Shown: positions 1-7,027, numbered from the stretch's first letter. The stretch: DNA of 9,644 nt from JAJRAL01 sp050015815 (GCA_050015815.1 JBEKAR010000065.1:1-9644); one strand, 5' to 3'. Numbers and translations: made by a program. Notes: generated by a model from the sequence alone, not told the origin.

Positions 1-458
1 CGCAGAAGCTCAGCGTCGACATCCCTCCAGGCATCGACGACGGCATGAGGCTGCGGGTCGCCGGAGCGGGCGACGTCAGCCCGGATGGCGGCCCCCCTGG
101 GGACCTGTTCGTCGTCGTCCACGTAAAGCCGCACGAGGTCTTCAGGCGCGAAGGCGCTGACCTCTGGATCGAGCTTCCGGTCTCGTTCGCCGACGCGGCC
201 ATGGGCGCAGACACCGAGGTCCCGGCCATCGAGGGCAAGGCGATGTTGCACATACCGCCCGGGACTCAGGGAGACTCGGTTTTCCGCATGAAGGGCAACG
301 GCCTGCAAAAGGTCGGCGAGCGAGGTAAGGGCGATCAGTTCGTCAAGGTCCAGATCAGAGTGCCGAAGAAACTGAGCACGGAACAGAAGGCGCTGCTGAA
401 GAAGTTCACCGAGCTCGAGGGCGAGAGGAAGGGACTTCTGGACCGGTTCAGGAGTTGA
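1..458 (+). CDS. dnaJ: Chaperone protein DnaJ, C-terminal part (5' end outside window)
   Basis: Partial gene: the reading frame is open from base 3 and ends with TGA at 456-458, giving about 151 residues. DnaJ (Hsp40) delivers unfolded clients to DnaK and stimulates its ATPase in the cytoplasm. The visible part covers the end of substrate-binding C-terminal domain I (IPPGIDDG, then RVAGAGD and GDLFVVVHVKPHEVFRREG) and all of domain II (ELPVSFADAAMGADTEVP, IPPGTQG, FRMKGNGL, GDQFVKVQIRVPKKLS). It finishes in the usual short tail resembling the KQLLQEL-type helix of E. coli DnaJ. The J domain and zinc-finger region lie upstream and cannot be judged, so a CbpA-type DnaJ without the zinc finger is possible. 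The last 11 bp overlap the end of the converging downstream gene. Confidence 0.92.
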   Translation, partial: QKLSVDIPPGIDDGMRLRVAGAGDVSPDGGPPGDLFVVVHVKPHEVFRREGADLWIELPVSFADAAMGADTEVPAIEGKAMLHIPPGTQGDSVFRMKGNGLQKVGERGKGDQFVKVQIRVPKKLSTEQKALLKKFTELEGERKGLLDRFRS

Positions 459-1059
459 GCTTCGATTCGAGCGTGCGGCGCCTCGCCTGCTCTTTGAGTA
501 GGTTCGCCTTGAGCACTCCCTTCGCCAGGCGCGAAGAGAAGAGTTCCAGTCCGACAGGCACGATCTCGTATGGCAGGCGCACGAACCGTCCGAACTCCCG
601 CAGCTCCGCCGCGGGGGCGTCGTCCATGTCCGTATCCAGCATGACTATCTTGGTCGCCGTCCGCTGGAAGCCCTGGCGGAAGAGGTTCTCGTCCTGGACC
701 TTGAGGTACCCCCTCCACTTCGACACCCAGCCCGGAAGGACGACGTTCGCTCCTTCGAAGAGAAGCTGGTCGAGGACGATCTTGGGCGCGACGAGCTCGT
801 ACGCCCTCGCGGTCCGGATAGTATGCACGAAATGGTATTCGTCGGGGAGAGTGGTCCCCGATGGCAGGCAATCGCCGGTCATGACGCAAATCGCGTCGGT
901 CGGTGAGAGACGGTCCAGTGGGACGTGGACGCCGTCGCCTCCGGCGTCGAGCGGCGGAAGCGCGATTAACTCCGCGCCCTTAAGGCCCTCCTGTCTCAGG
1001 GCGGTGATTGCCTCCCGCTGGATGGTCTCGCAGATGACGATTTTTGTCCCGCCGTTCAT
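448..1059 (-). CDS. Stand-alone DUF1638-like sensor-type domain protein
   Basis: 203 residues from the chosen ATG. The sequence shows ICET near the N-terminus (C10), then TGDCLPSG (C64), a VVLPGWVSKWRGYL segment (about 106-119), KIVMLDTDMDD (about 137-147) and LREFGRFVRLPYEIVPVGLE. The 'PGW..W', 'LDT' and 'LP.E..PVGL' order resembles, from memory, the DUF1638-like N-terminal domain of archaeal PAS/histidine-kinase proteins. The function of that domain is unknown. Here the protein ends in a charged helix (KEQARRRTLESK) where a kinase or PAS module would normally follow, so it is a single-domain form. An ATG at 1167 would add 36 low-complexity residues. The ATG at 1059 was preferred because family-like sequence begins there, GGATGAG precedes it, and the TATA-like box near 1181 is too close to 1167. 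No transmembrane segment is seen. The coding call is firm; the family call is moderate. Confidence 0.7.
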   Translation of the reverse strand: MNGGTKIVICETIQREAITALRQEGLKGAELIALPPLDAGGDGVHVPLDRLSPTDAICVMTGDCLPSGTTLPDEYHFVHTIRTARAYELVAPKIVLDQLLFEGANVVLPGWVSKWRGYLKVQDENLFRQGFQRTATKIVMLDTDMDDAPAAELREFGRFVRLPYEIVPVGLELFSSRLAKGVLKANLLKEQARRRTLESKLNS

Positions 1060-1175
1060 GATCTCATCCGTGGTTCGTCCGTCCGGGGACCCCAAACCCG
1101 TCCAGGGAGCTGGTCGGGACCTCTTGCCTCGCGGGCCCCATTCACTGCTTCGTAATCGACCAATCATATCGCATC

Positions 1176-1187
1176 CGATTTAACCCT
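1176..1187 (-). promoter_or_regulatory. Possible TATA box for the DUF1638-like gene
   Basis: On the minus strand the sequence reads GGGTTAAATCGG, the best A/T-rich core in an otherwise G+C-rich divergent spacer. A start site about 25 nt downstream (near 1155) would give a leader of roughly 95 nt before the ATG at 1059. This is a pattern match only. Confidence 0.3.
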
Positions 1188-1237
1188 AATGGTCACGCAG
1201 CCTGTTCCAGCATCTCGGATGCGGCGAACATTCGACG

Positions 1238-1253
1238 TACAAGGTTTTTTGTA
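1238..1253. promoter_or_regulatory. Short inverted repeat upstream of the MFS gene (possible operator)
   Basis: TACAA and TTGTA form perfect 5-bp arms around a 6-nt centre. The site ends 36 bp before the MFS start codon and lies in the divergent spacer. Efflux pump genes are often controlled by dimeric repressors, so an operator is conceivable, but arms this short can arise by chance. The rest of the 1060-1289 spacer shows no RNA gene or plausible small ORF. Confidence 0.2.
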
Positions 1254-1289
1254 GCGCTGTCCATCTCCGTTCTGAATCCCTGGTATTCG

Positions 1290-2543
1290 ATGAGTCACAA
1301 TCCGGTCAAGCTGTTCACGTTGCAGTTTGCGGGTAACTTCGACCGGAGGCTCTGGATACTCTTTGTCGGGAGAATCATCTCGGCAACTGGCTTCTCGATC
1401 GTCATGCCGTTCTTGTCGATCTACTTCTATGACCAAGGCGTCTCGATGACGACGATCGGGCTGGTCTTCCTGGTATCGGCCATCCTTGCGGCCGTGGGGC
1501 AGCTGCTCGGTGGCGAGCTGGCCGATCGGTTCGGCCGGCGTCGTGTGATGGTCGGATCGATGGGGGTGCGCGCGGTCGTGTTCGTCATGCTGAGCATCGT
1601 CATCGCCTCCACCGGTTCCTTCGAGACGATGTTCGTCTTGGTCTGGATGAGCAACTTCGTCGGAGCCTTCTTCGATCCTGCCTCCAACGCCATGGTTGCC
1701 GACCTTTGCGAACCAAGCCGAAGGCTCGAGGCGTATGGATTGCTGCGCATCGGTCAGAACCTAGGCTGGACCCTAGGTCCGTTGCTCGCCGGCATCCTCG
1801 TAGTCATGGGTTACTCGACCCTGTTCCTGCTCACCGCGATGACCTCGATCACGGTGACATTCATCATCCTATTGTTCATCTCCGAGTCGAAGCGTTCTTC
1901 CCTCTCGCGCCAGCAGTTCAGCATCAGCGATCTCCTCGACATCAGGAAGGACAGGCAATTTGGGGCCTTCTGCGTCATCTCCGCCCTGCTCTTCGTCTGC
2001 GTCGCTCAGATGTCCTCCGTTTACTCGGTCTATTCGCAGAGCGTGGTGGGCATCCAGCTCGCAGAGGTTGGCTACCTCTACGCCATCAACGGCATCATGG
2101 TTGTCTTCATCCAAATGCCCGTGGCGCGCCTTGTCTCGCGCTACCGCATGACGTCCGCCATCGCGGTCGGCGCGATCCTCTACGCGATTGGATATTTCGC
2201 GGTCGCCTTCTCCTACGACTTCCTCACCCTGGCGCTATGCATGGTAGTGATCAGCATGGGCGAGATCGTCGTCTCGCCGTCCTCGATGAACCTTGTTGCT
2301 AACCTCTCTCCAGATGACAAACGGGGCAGGTACATGGGGGTCTTCGGGCTGTTCCAGCAGTTCGGCTGGAGCATGGGGCCGTTCGTCGGCGGTGTACTCA
2401 TGGACGCCTTCGTCGGAGTGCCGTACCTGCTCTGGGGCGGAATCGCAGCCTTCGCCTTCATAAGCGCGCTAGGATACCTACTCCTTAAGGGCCGCATGAG
2501 CGAGGCAAAGGACCGCGTCGAGACGGTTCCGAACGAGACCTAG
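1290..2543 (+). CDS. MFS transporter, DHA1 drug/H+ antiporter-like
   Basis: 417-residue membrane protein with about 12 hydrophobic segments split into two halves by a cytoplasmic loop around residues 198-222 (ISESKRSSLSRQQFSISDLL). The loop between TM2 and TM3 carries the classic MFS motif A, GGELADRFGRRR (about 74-85). TM5 carries a motif C-like GWTLGPLLAG (about 159-168), typical of proton-coupled antiporters, and the second half repeats it as GWSMGPFVGG (about 359-368). These features fit the 12-TM DHA1/MdtH-like efflux group in the cytoplasmic membrane. The substrate cannot be predicted. The ATG at 1290 gives a short cytoplasmic N-terminus before TM1. No Shine-Dalgarno sequence precedes it, so translation may be leaderless or nearly so. 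It diverges from the DUF1638-like gene and is followed after 38 bp by the RuvC-like gene. Confidence 0.9.
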   Translation: MSHNPVKLFTLQFAGNFDRRLWILFVGRIISATGFSIVMPFLSIYFYDQGVSMTTIGLVFLVSAILAAVGQLLGGELADRFGRRRVMVGSMGVRAVVFVMLSIVIASTGSFETMFVLVWMSNFVGAFFDPASNAMVADLCEPSRRLEAYGLLRIGQNLGWTLGPLLAGILVVMGYSTLFLLTAMTSITVTFIILLFISESKRSSLSRQQFSISDLLDIRKDRQFGAFCVISALLFVCVAQMSSVYSVYSQSVVGIQLAEVGYLYAINGIMVVFIQMPVARLVSRYRMTSAIAVGAILYAIGYFAVAFSYDFLTLALCMVVISMGEIVVSPSSMNLVANLSPDDKRGRYMGVFGLFQQFGWSMGPFVGGVLMDAFVGVPYLLWGGIAAFAFISALGYLLLKGRMSEAKDRVETVPNET

Positions 2544-2554
2544 AAAAGATTATC
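2543..2554 (+). promoter_or_regulatory. Possible BRE/TATA element for the RuvC-like gene
   Basis: GAAAAGATTATC lies in the 38-bp gap after the MFS stop. Its centre is about 31-34 bp before the ATG at 2582, roughly the spacing expected for a leaderless or very short-leader archaeal transcript. No Shine-Dalgarno motif precedes that ATG, which agrees. The TATA match is loose. Confidence 0.35.
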
Positions 2555-2581
2555 CCACCAGCGATTGCTGACAAACCCGAT

Positions 2582-3334
2582 ATGAAGGTCATAGGCGTCC
2601 TCACCGAGGATTTCCATTTCTTTTACGAGCTGGTGAGGGGGCTCAAAGAGCGAGGGCTGGAGTTCATTTCCCTGGAGAAAGGCCGGCACGTGCCATTCGA
2701 CGTAGGCGTGGTCGTCACGACTCCGACCGAGGCGGGCGACATCGACTTCGAGCCCCTCGTCGCGGCGGAGGATGCAGAGACGGCGATCAACGCTGCGAGA
2801 TGCGTCCTCGCGGGCGGGGGGAGGGTCAGGACGGTCGTCGTCGGCATCGATCCAGGCTTGACCACTGGAATAGCAATTTACGGGGAAGGTCGATTGCTTG
2901 CAACGGACGAGGCCGACTCGCCGGAGAAGGCGTCGCGGTCAGTGGAGAAGCTACTGTCCTGCATGAGGTACTCGCACTCGTTGGCTCGGGTGGGTCATGG
3001 CGACGCGACGAAGAGGGACCGAGTGATCCGTTCGATCTGGAACCTAGTGGACGAGGTCGAGGTCGTGGACGAGACCGGAACGACTGGAAGGAAGAAGCGG
3101 AACGACATCGAGGCGGCGAAGCGGATCGCGATGACGAAGGGGGAGATAGTGGAGAGCCCTCCGGAGCCGAACCCGACCCCGGGAGAGGTGAGGGACGTCC
3201 AGAGGCTGTCGCGCATCGCGTCCAAGGGCCAGGTGACGATATCGGCGGAGCTGGCGGCCGCCGTGGCACGTGGCGAGATGACCATGGGCCAGGCCCTTCA
3301 ATCGAAACAGAAGGTCAGACGCGCAGGCCCTTGA
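2582..3334 (+). CDS. RuvC/RNase H-fold protein with N-terminal extension (archaeal, uncharacterised)
   Basis: 250 residues. Residues 1-75 form a small alpha/beta-looking domain (MKVIGVLTEDF, then FDVGVVVTTPTEAGDIDF). Residues 84-185 look like an RNase H-like fold of the RuvC/YqgF type: strand-loop VVVGIDPGLTTGIAIY with D90, then RVGHGDATKRDRVIRSI (137-152, D141), VEVVDETGTTG (159-169, D163/E164) and NDIEAAKRIA (D175). These acidic residues are candidates for the metal-binding set, which suggests a nuclease, but no activity is demonstrated. The C-terminal segment (about 203-242) has a basic stretch, KGQVTISAELAAAVARGE, and a predicted helix. It resembles the RuvC-like portion of archaeal COG2433/DUF460-type proteins but lacks their long coiled coil, so it is a shorter relative at most. 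It is not a canonical RuvC, which archaea lack. Its last 20 bp overlap the end of the converging AMP phosphorylase gene. Confidence 0.8.
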   Translation: MKVIGVLTEDFHFFYELVRGLKERGLEFISLEKGRHVPFDVGVVVTTPTEAGDIDFEPLVAAEDAETAINAARCVLAGGGRVRTVVVGIDPGLTTGIAIYGEGRLLATDEADSPEKASRSVEKLLSCMRYSHSLARVGHGDATKRDRVIRSIWNLVDEVEVVDETGTTGRKKRNDIEAAKRIAMTKGEIVESPPEPNPTPGEVRDVQRLSRIASKGQVTISAELAAAVARGEMTMGQALQSKQKVRRAGP

Positions 3335-4835
3335 AGCCTGGGACGCGAGCCAGCACCATGCCCTCGGTGCTGATCGGCGAAAGCTTGCGACAGAGGCTGA
3401 TGGCCTCCTGCAGCTTCGCGTCGTTGTCCGCGTAGACCGTCATCACCGACTGACCCTCGTCCACCTTGCTCCCTTCCTTCATGTGGATGTAGACGCCCGC
3501 TCCCTTGTCCTTCGGCGCGCCCGCAGCGCGGGCTATCCTCACCAGCTGCTTATTGTTGATCGCACTCACGTAGCCAGACTTCTTTGCCGGGAGGTCAAAT
3601 GCGAACTTGCCCGGCTCAAAATCGGACGACTTGATGTCCGCCCTTCCGCCCTGGGCCGCGACGATTTCGCGGAACTTGGCCAGCGCCTTACCGGACGAGA
3701 GTAGATCGTGCGCCTTCTGCTCGCCGCCGGGAATCCCACCCATCTCGAGGATGATGCCCGAGAGGCTGATCGCCTTCTCAACCAAGCTATTCGGCGATTC
3801 CTTGCCCTCGAGCACCGCGATCGCCTCGCGCGCCTCGAGCTTCGGGCCGATCGCCCTGCCGACCGGCTGGCCGCCGTATGTGATGGCACATTCCACCCTG
3901 ATCCCGAGCCTCTCGCCGAGGTCGATGAAATCCCGGGCGTAGTTCTTCGCCATGTCCATCGTCGGGACCTTGGTGCCGTTCCCCATAGGGATGTCGACGA
4001 GCAGGAAGTCCGCTCCCACCGCCTTCTTCTTCGACATCACCGAAGCGAGGAGTTGAGCATGCGGATCGATGCCGAGCGGATACTCGACCTTGATGATGAC
4101 GTCGTCCGCCGGCGCGAGGTTGAGCCCCCCACCCCAGGCCATTATGCCCCCGACCGTCTCGGCGATGTGCTTCAGCTCGTTCGCGCTGAAATCGACCTTG
4201 GCGAAAGTCTCGACGATGTCAGCCGTACCCGCGGCCGAGCTTATCGCACGCGAAGAGGTCTTGGGTATCAGCAGCCCAGCGGCGGCCACTATCGGCACGA
4301 CAAGGAGGGTGACCTTGTTGCCCGGGACGCCTCCGACCGAATGGAAGTCGAACACCGGAGAACGGTCGAACTTGATCGTCTCGCCAGTCTCTACCATTGC
4401 CATCGTCAGATCGGCCGTCTCCCGAAGGTTCATCCCATTGATGTGGAGCGCTGTGATGTATGAAGCAAGCTCGACGCTCGAGAGCGAGCGGCTCGAGATA
4501 TCGTTTACGAGGGTATGGATTTCGTCCCGGGTGAGCTGCTGGCCGTCCATCTTCTTCCGGATGTAGTCGATCGACTCCGGCTTGCCCGTCGGGACGACGT
4601 CCAAGAGCTCTCCCGCCTCAGGTCCGATGTAGTTGAACGCCCTGCCGAGAAGGCCGATTTCACCCCTGGCGATATACGTGTCCGTCGTCTGCACGATCGC
4701 CGTCACGGTCGAGGATTCGTGCTTCACGCGTACCCTGTCCTGCTCCGCGATCCCCATCTCCTGACAGTCATCCGCGTGCAGGAGGACAGTTATCTCGCCT
4801 GAGTCCATGTCGATGTACTTCGCCTTCAGCTTCAT
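3315..4835 (-). CDS. deoA: AMP phosphorylase
   Basis: 506 residues, close to the roughly 503 of characterised archaeal AMP phosphorylases. The enzyme phosphorolyses nucleoside 5'-monophosphates (AMP, also CMP and UMP) to ribose 1,5-bisphosphate and free base. An N-terminal beta-rich domain of about 85 residues, absent from bacterial thymidine phosphorylase, precedes the phosphorylase core. The core has FHSVGGVPGNK (164-174), the glycosyl-phosphorylase signature KTSSRAISSAAGTAD (192-206), WGGGLNLAPADD (234-245), a VDIPMGNGTKVP segment (280-291) and a C-terminal hammerhead-type domain (GYVSAINNKQ, GAGVYIHMKEGSKV). TSSRA in place of the bacterial SGRGL favours AMP over thymidine. A start at 4922 was rejected because it would add 29 unrelated residues running through the end of rbcL. 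The ATG at 4835 lies 4 nt after the rbcL stop and has a GGGGTTGAT ribosome site (4839-4847). It is the last gene of the operon. Confidence 0.95.
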   Translation of the reverse strand: MKLKAKYIDMDSGEITVLLHADDCQEMGIAEQDRVRVKHESSTVTAIVQTTDTYIARGEIGLLGRAFNYIGPEAGELLDVVPTGKPESIDYIRKKMDGQQLTRDEIHTLVNDISSRSLSSVELASYITALHINGMNLRETADLTMAMVETGETIKFDRSPVFDFHSVGGVPGNKVTLLVVPIVAAAGLLIPKTSSRAISSAAGTADIVETFAKVDFSANELKHIAETVGGIMAWGGGLNLAPADDVIIKVEYPLGIDPHAQLLASVMSKKKAVGADFLLVDIPMGNGTKVPTMDMAKNYARDFIDLGERLGIRVECAITYGGQPVGRAIGPKLEAREAIAVLEGKESPNSLVEKAISLSGIILEMGGIPGGEQKAHDLLSSGKALAKFREIVAAQGGRADIKSSDFEPGKFAFDLPAKKSGYVSAINNKQLVRIARAAGAPKDKGAGVYIHMKEGSKVDEGQSVMTVYADNDAKLQEAISLCRKLSPISTEGMVLARVPGFKGLRV

Positions 4836-4839
4836 CAAA

Positions 4840-6078
4840 TCAACCCCACTTCTGCAGCGCCAGGCGCAGTTCCTCATGCCCCTTGGCGTACTTCTCCGGT
4901 GCGATGCCTGCCACGGCAGCATCGACCGCTTGCACCATCGCCGCGGCCCCTCCTCTGACGCCCATCGGGTGTCCCGCCACGCCTCCGCCCGCTTGTATCT
5001 GGATATCCTTCCCTCCGATCTCGATCAGACGGTGTACGAGGGCGGGATGCACCCCGCCGGATGCGACGCACATCACCGGCCTGAGCTTGCCCATCTTGTC
5101 CTGGCAGACGTGCTGCGAGGCCAGATCCTCCTTCGGATCGCCATGCATCTTGCCGACGCCGTAAGTACCGATGTGCAGCGCGTCCCCGCCGCACATCCTC
5201 ACCAGTTCCGCCATGACGCTCCAGGCTATGCCGTGGTTCTTGTCACGGGTGAAGGCGCCATGCATCGTACGGTGAACATGGATAGGAACCTTGATCGACT
5301 CGTCCTCCGCGAGCGCCTGGACGGCGGCGAATCCCGAGGTCAGCACGTCGACCATCAGTTCGGTCGCCCCCAACTGTTGCGCCCTCTCCGCCACCTCGAC
5401 GATCCGGTCCGCCCGGGAGGAGACGTTGATGGCGTGCATCATCGCGTGGCCGCTGTCATGCTTCACGCGGTCTATCGCCTCCGCGATTGCGACCACCCTC
5501 TCTTCCAGCGGACAGAACTTCTGGTCCACCAGCGTCTCGTCGTCCTTGCCGTTCGTCAGCCCGCCCATTCCCGCCTCATAGACGTAGTCCGCGTAGCCTT
5601 TCGGCGGCAGACCGATCTTCGGCTTGACGATCGTCCCGACCAACGGCTTCGTCGGCCGCTTCAGGATCGAGCGCATGCCCTTCACGCCGAACTTCGGGCC
5701 CTTGAACTGCGAGATGACCGAGGGCGGGAATAGGCAGTCCTCCAGCCGCACGCCGGTCAGGACATCCAGGCCGAACAGGTTGCCCGCGATTACCGAGAGG
5801 ATCTGAGGCACCCCGCCGACATCGAGACTGAGGTCCTCGACGGGATACGCGATGACCGCGAGGTCGCCCTTGATATCGATGACCTTCGCGCCGTAGGCCT
5901 CGAACACTTTGTCGGTGAGGGTGCTGACGCCTGTCCAGGTACCGGTCGACTGCTCGGTCGCGATTGCCGCCGCGGCCTGCTTCATGTCGAGCTCGGTGGT
6001 GACCTTGTATGTGCAGAGGACGTGAGCGTCCGGGTCGACCTTCTCTCCAATGTGCAGATACTTCTCCGAATACTCCAT
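4840..6078 (-). CDS. rbcL: Ribulose-1,5-bisphosphate carboxylase, form III-type large subunit
   Basis: 412 residues. It adds CO2 to ribulose 1,5-bisphosphate to give two 3-phosphoglycerate; here RuBP would come from nucleotides. All main active-site residues are visible: E42, T47, W48 (STGTWT), N100 (AGNLFG), K152 and K154 (VKPKIG), the carbamylated lysine K178 with D180 and E181 (GKDDE), H269 and R270 (HVHRTMH), H302 and loop-6 K310 (LHIGTYGVGKM), S340-G342 (ASGGVHP) and G364-G366. This rules out a non-carboxylating RuBisCO-like form IV protein. The spacing H302-K310 is one residue longer than in plants, as I recall for Thermococcus form III. No small-subunit gene or phosphoribulokinase is nearby, as expected for form III. 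Odd point: the segment before the carbamylated lysine reads LTNGKDDET rather than the usual LD-x-x-KDDEN. The start has a strong Shine-Dalgarno site. Subtype IIIa versus IIIb was not settled. Confidence 0.96.
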   Translation of the reverse strand: MEYSEKYLHIGEKVDPDAHVLCTYKVTTELDMKQAAAAIATEQSTGTWTGVSTLTDKVFEAYGAKVIDIKGDLAVIAYPVEDLSLDVGGVPQILSVIAGNLFGLDVLTGVRLEDCLFPPSVISQFKGPKFGVKGMRSILKRPTKPLVGTIVKPKIGLPPKGYADYVYEAGMGGLTNGKDDETLVDQKFCPLEERVVAIAEAIDRVKHDSGHAMMHAINVSSRADRIVEVAERAQQLGATELMVDVLTSGFAAVQALAEDESIKVPIHVHRTMHGAFTRDKNHGIAWSVMAELVRMCGGDALHIGTYGVGKMHGDPKEDLASQHVCQDKMGKLRPVMCVASGGVHPALVHRLIEIGGKDIQIQAGGGVAGHPMGVRGGAAAMVQAVDAAVAGIAPEKYAKGHEELRLALQKWG

Positions 6079-6081
6079 GCG

Positions 6082-6091
6082 CTCACCTCCC
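6082..6091 (-). promoter_or_regulatory. Strong Shine-Dalgarno site of rbcL, overlapping the upstream stop codon
   Basis: Minus-strand GGGAGGTGAG is a near-perfect complement to the archaeal 16S rRNA 3' end, about 4 nt before the rbcL ATG. The TGA inside it is also the stop codon of the R15P isomerase gene, so ribosomes ending there are placed on the next start. This suggests translational coupling. Confidence 0.8.
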
Positions 6092-7021
6092 TTCGTGGCC
6101 GGAGTCGAAGAGCGCTTCCTGGCCGAGCTGCCTGACGATTATCTCGTACGCCGCGAAGGGCGGGATGACCCCGACCTCGGTGACGATGGCGTCGATGTAC
6201 TCCGGCGGCGTTGCATCGAAGACGGGATTGAGGATCTTCGTCCCGCGGGGTACTTCGCTTACCTTCGCCACCTCCCCTGAACTTCTCTCCTCGATCTCCA
6301 CCAGCTCGCCATAGAGCGTCTTCGACGAGAACTTGAACGTCTCGGCGCAGACCATGAACGGCACTCGGGCTTCGTGGGCCGCCAGGGCTATCTGCGATGT
6401 GCCGATCTTGTTGACCACGGCGCCGTTGGAGCAGACCGTGTCCGCGCCGACGACAACCGCGTCCAGTCGCTTCATCAGCCATCGGACCGCGCTGTCGACG
6501 ATCAGGCTCGCCTCGATCCCCGCATCGCTCAGGTCCTTGACCGTCAAAAGGCCCTGCCTCCACGGCCTCGATTCCGTCGCGTAGACGTCGAGGCGCTTGC
6601 CTTGATTGTGCGCCTCGATTATCGCGGCAAGGGCGGCCTTGCTGTTGCAGTGGGTTAGCACCTTGTCGCCGTCCTTCAACCTACCCGCGCCGAAGTGGCC
6701 GATGATGCCGATGGCCTCCCTCGACCGCTTGACGAAGCCGTCCGCGTTGTCAGCCATCGCCTTGCGGAGCTCCTCTACCGACGACGCTTCAGAAGTGTTC
6801 GAGAATACTGAGTTCAGGGAGTTCCAGAGCGACACGGCGGTCGGGCGCGAAGCGAGCAGAACGTCCCTCGCCTCGTTCATTCGGGACTTGAACGCCTCGA
6901 GGTCCTTGCCCTTGAACCCGAGCGCTTCTTCCTTGAGCGCCTCGGCCCCGGTCCTGGCGATCTCGGCGGCCCCGCGTATCCTCATCCCCTTGATCGCTTT
7001 GGCCGCTTCGTTTGCTCTCAT
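6083..7021 (-). CDS. Ribose-1,5-bisphosphate isomerase (eIF2B-alpha-like family)
   Basis: 312 residues; the Thermococcus kodakarensis enzyme has about 322. It converts ribose 1,5-bisphosphate to ribulose 1,5-bisphosphate, joining AMP phosphorylase to RuBisCO. The family includes eIF2B alpha/beta/delta and methylthioribose-1-phosphate isomerase (MtnA). Visible motifs are IRGAAEIAR (15-23), LTHCNSKAA with C125, TESRPWRQG (149-157), VVVGADTVCSNGAVVNKIGT with D194 (189-208) and a C-terminal VIPPFAAYE. C125 and D194 match the catalytic cysteine and aspartate described for the T. kodakarensis enzyme. Operon position with rbcL and deoA favours this role over MtnA or an initiation-factor role. An ATG at 7102 would add 27 unrelated residues; the ATG at 7021 has GGAGG six nt upstream and begins in family-like sequence. 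The stop codon lies inside the rbcL ribosome site, 4 nt from its ATG. Confidence 0.93.
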   Translation of the reverse strand: MRANEAAKAIKGMRIRGAAEIARTGAEALKEEALGFKGKDLEAFKSRMNEARDVLLASRPTAVSLWNSLNSVFSNTSEASSVEELRKAMADNADGFVKRSREAIGIIGHFGAGRLKDGDKVLTHCNSKAALAAIIEAHNQGKRLDVYATESRPWRQGLLTVKDLSDAGIEASLIVDSAVRWLMKRLDAVVVGADTVCSNGAVVNKIGTSQIALAAHEARVPFMVCAETFKFSSKTLYGELVEIEERSSGEVAKVSEVPRGTKILNPVFDATPPEYIDAIVTEVGVIPPFAAYEIIVRQLGQEALFDSGHEGR

Positions 7022-7027
7022 CTTCTT

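Noticed and set aside
455..1183. Plus-strand open frame of 242 codons opposite the DUF1638-like gene
   Set aside because: Composition is dominated by S, R and P with no motif. The minus-strand frame has patterned hydrophobic segments and family-like signatures, so that one was kept.
3315..4835. Thymidine phosphorylase as the function of deoA
   Set aside because: The extra N-terminal domain, the 506-residue length, the TSSRA signature and the operon with R15P isomerase and RuBisCO all point to AMP phosphorylase.
4807..5733. Long plus-strand open frame of 308 codons opposite rbcL
   Set aside because: It is antisense to a RuBisCO gene with every catalytic residue, is rich in R, H, D and L as expected from a G+C-rich shadow frame, and shows no recognisable domain.
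4840..6078. RuBisCO-like protein (form IV) as an alternative for rbcL
   Set aside because: Form IV proteins replace several active-site residues. Here the carbamylated lysine, its acidic ligands, loop-6 lysine, both catalytic histidines and the phosphate-binding glycines are all present.
6083..7021. Methylthioribose-1-phosphate isomerase or eIF2B subunit
   Set aside because: The same fold and catalytic C/D pair occur in MtnA, but the length, the N-terminal RGAAEIAR context and tight coupling with rbcL and deoA favour R15P isomerase.
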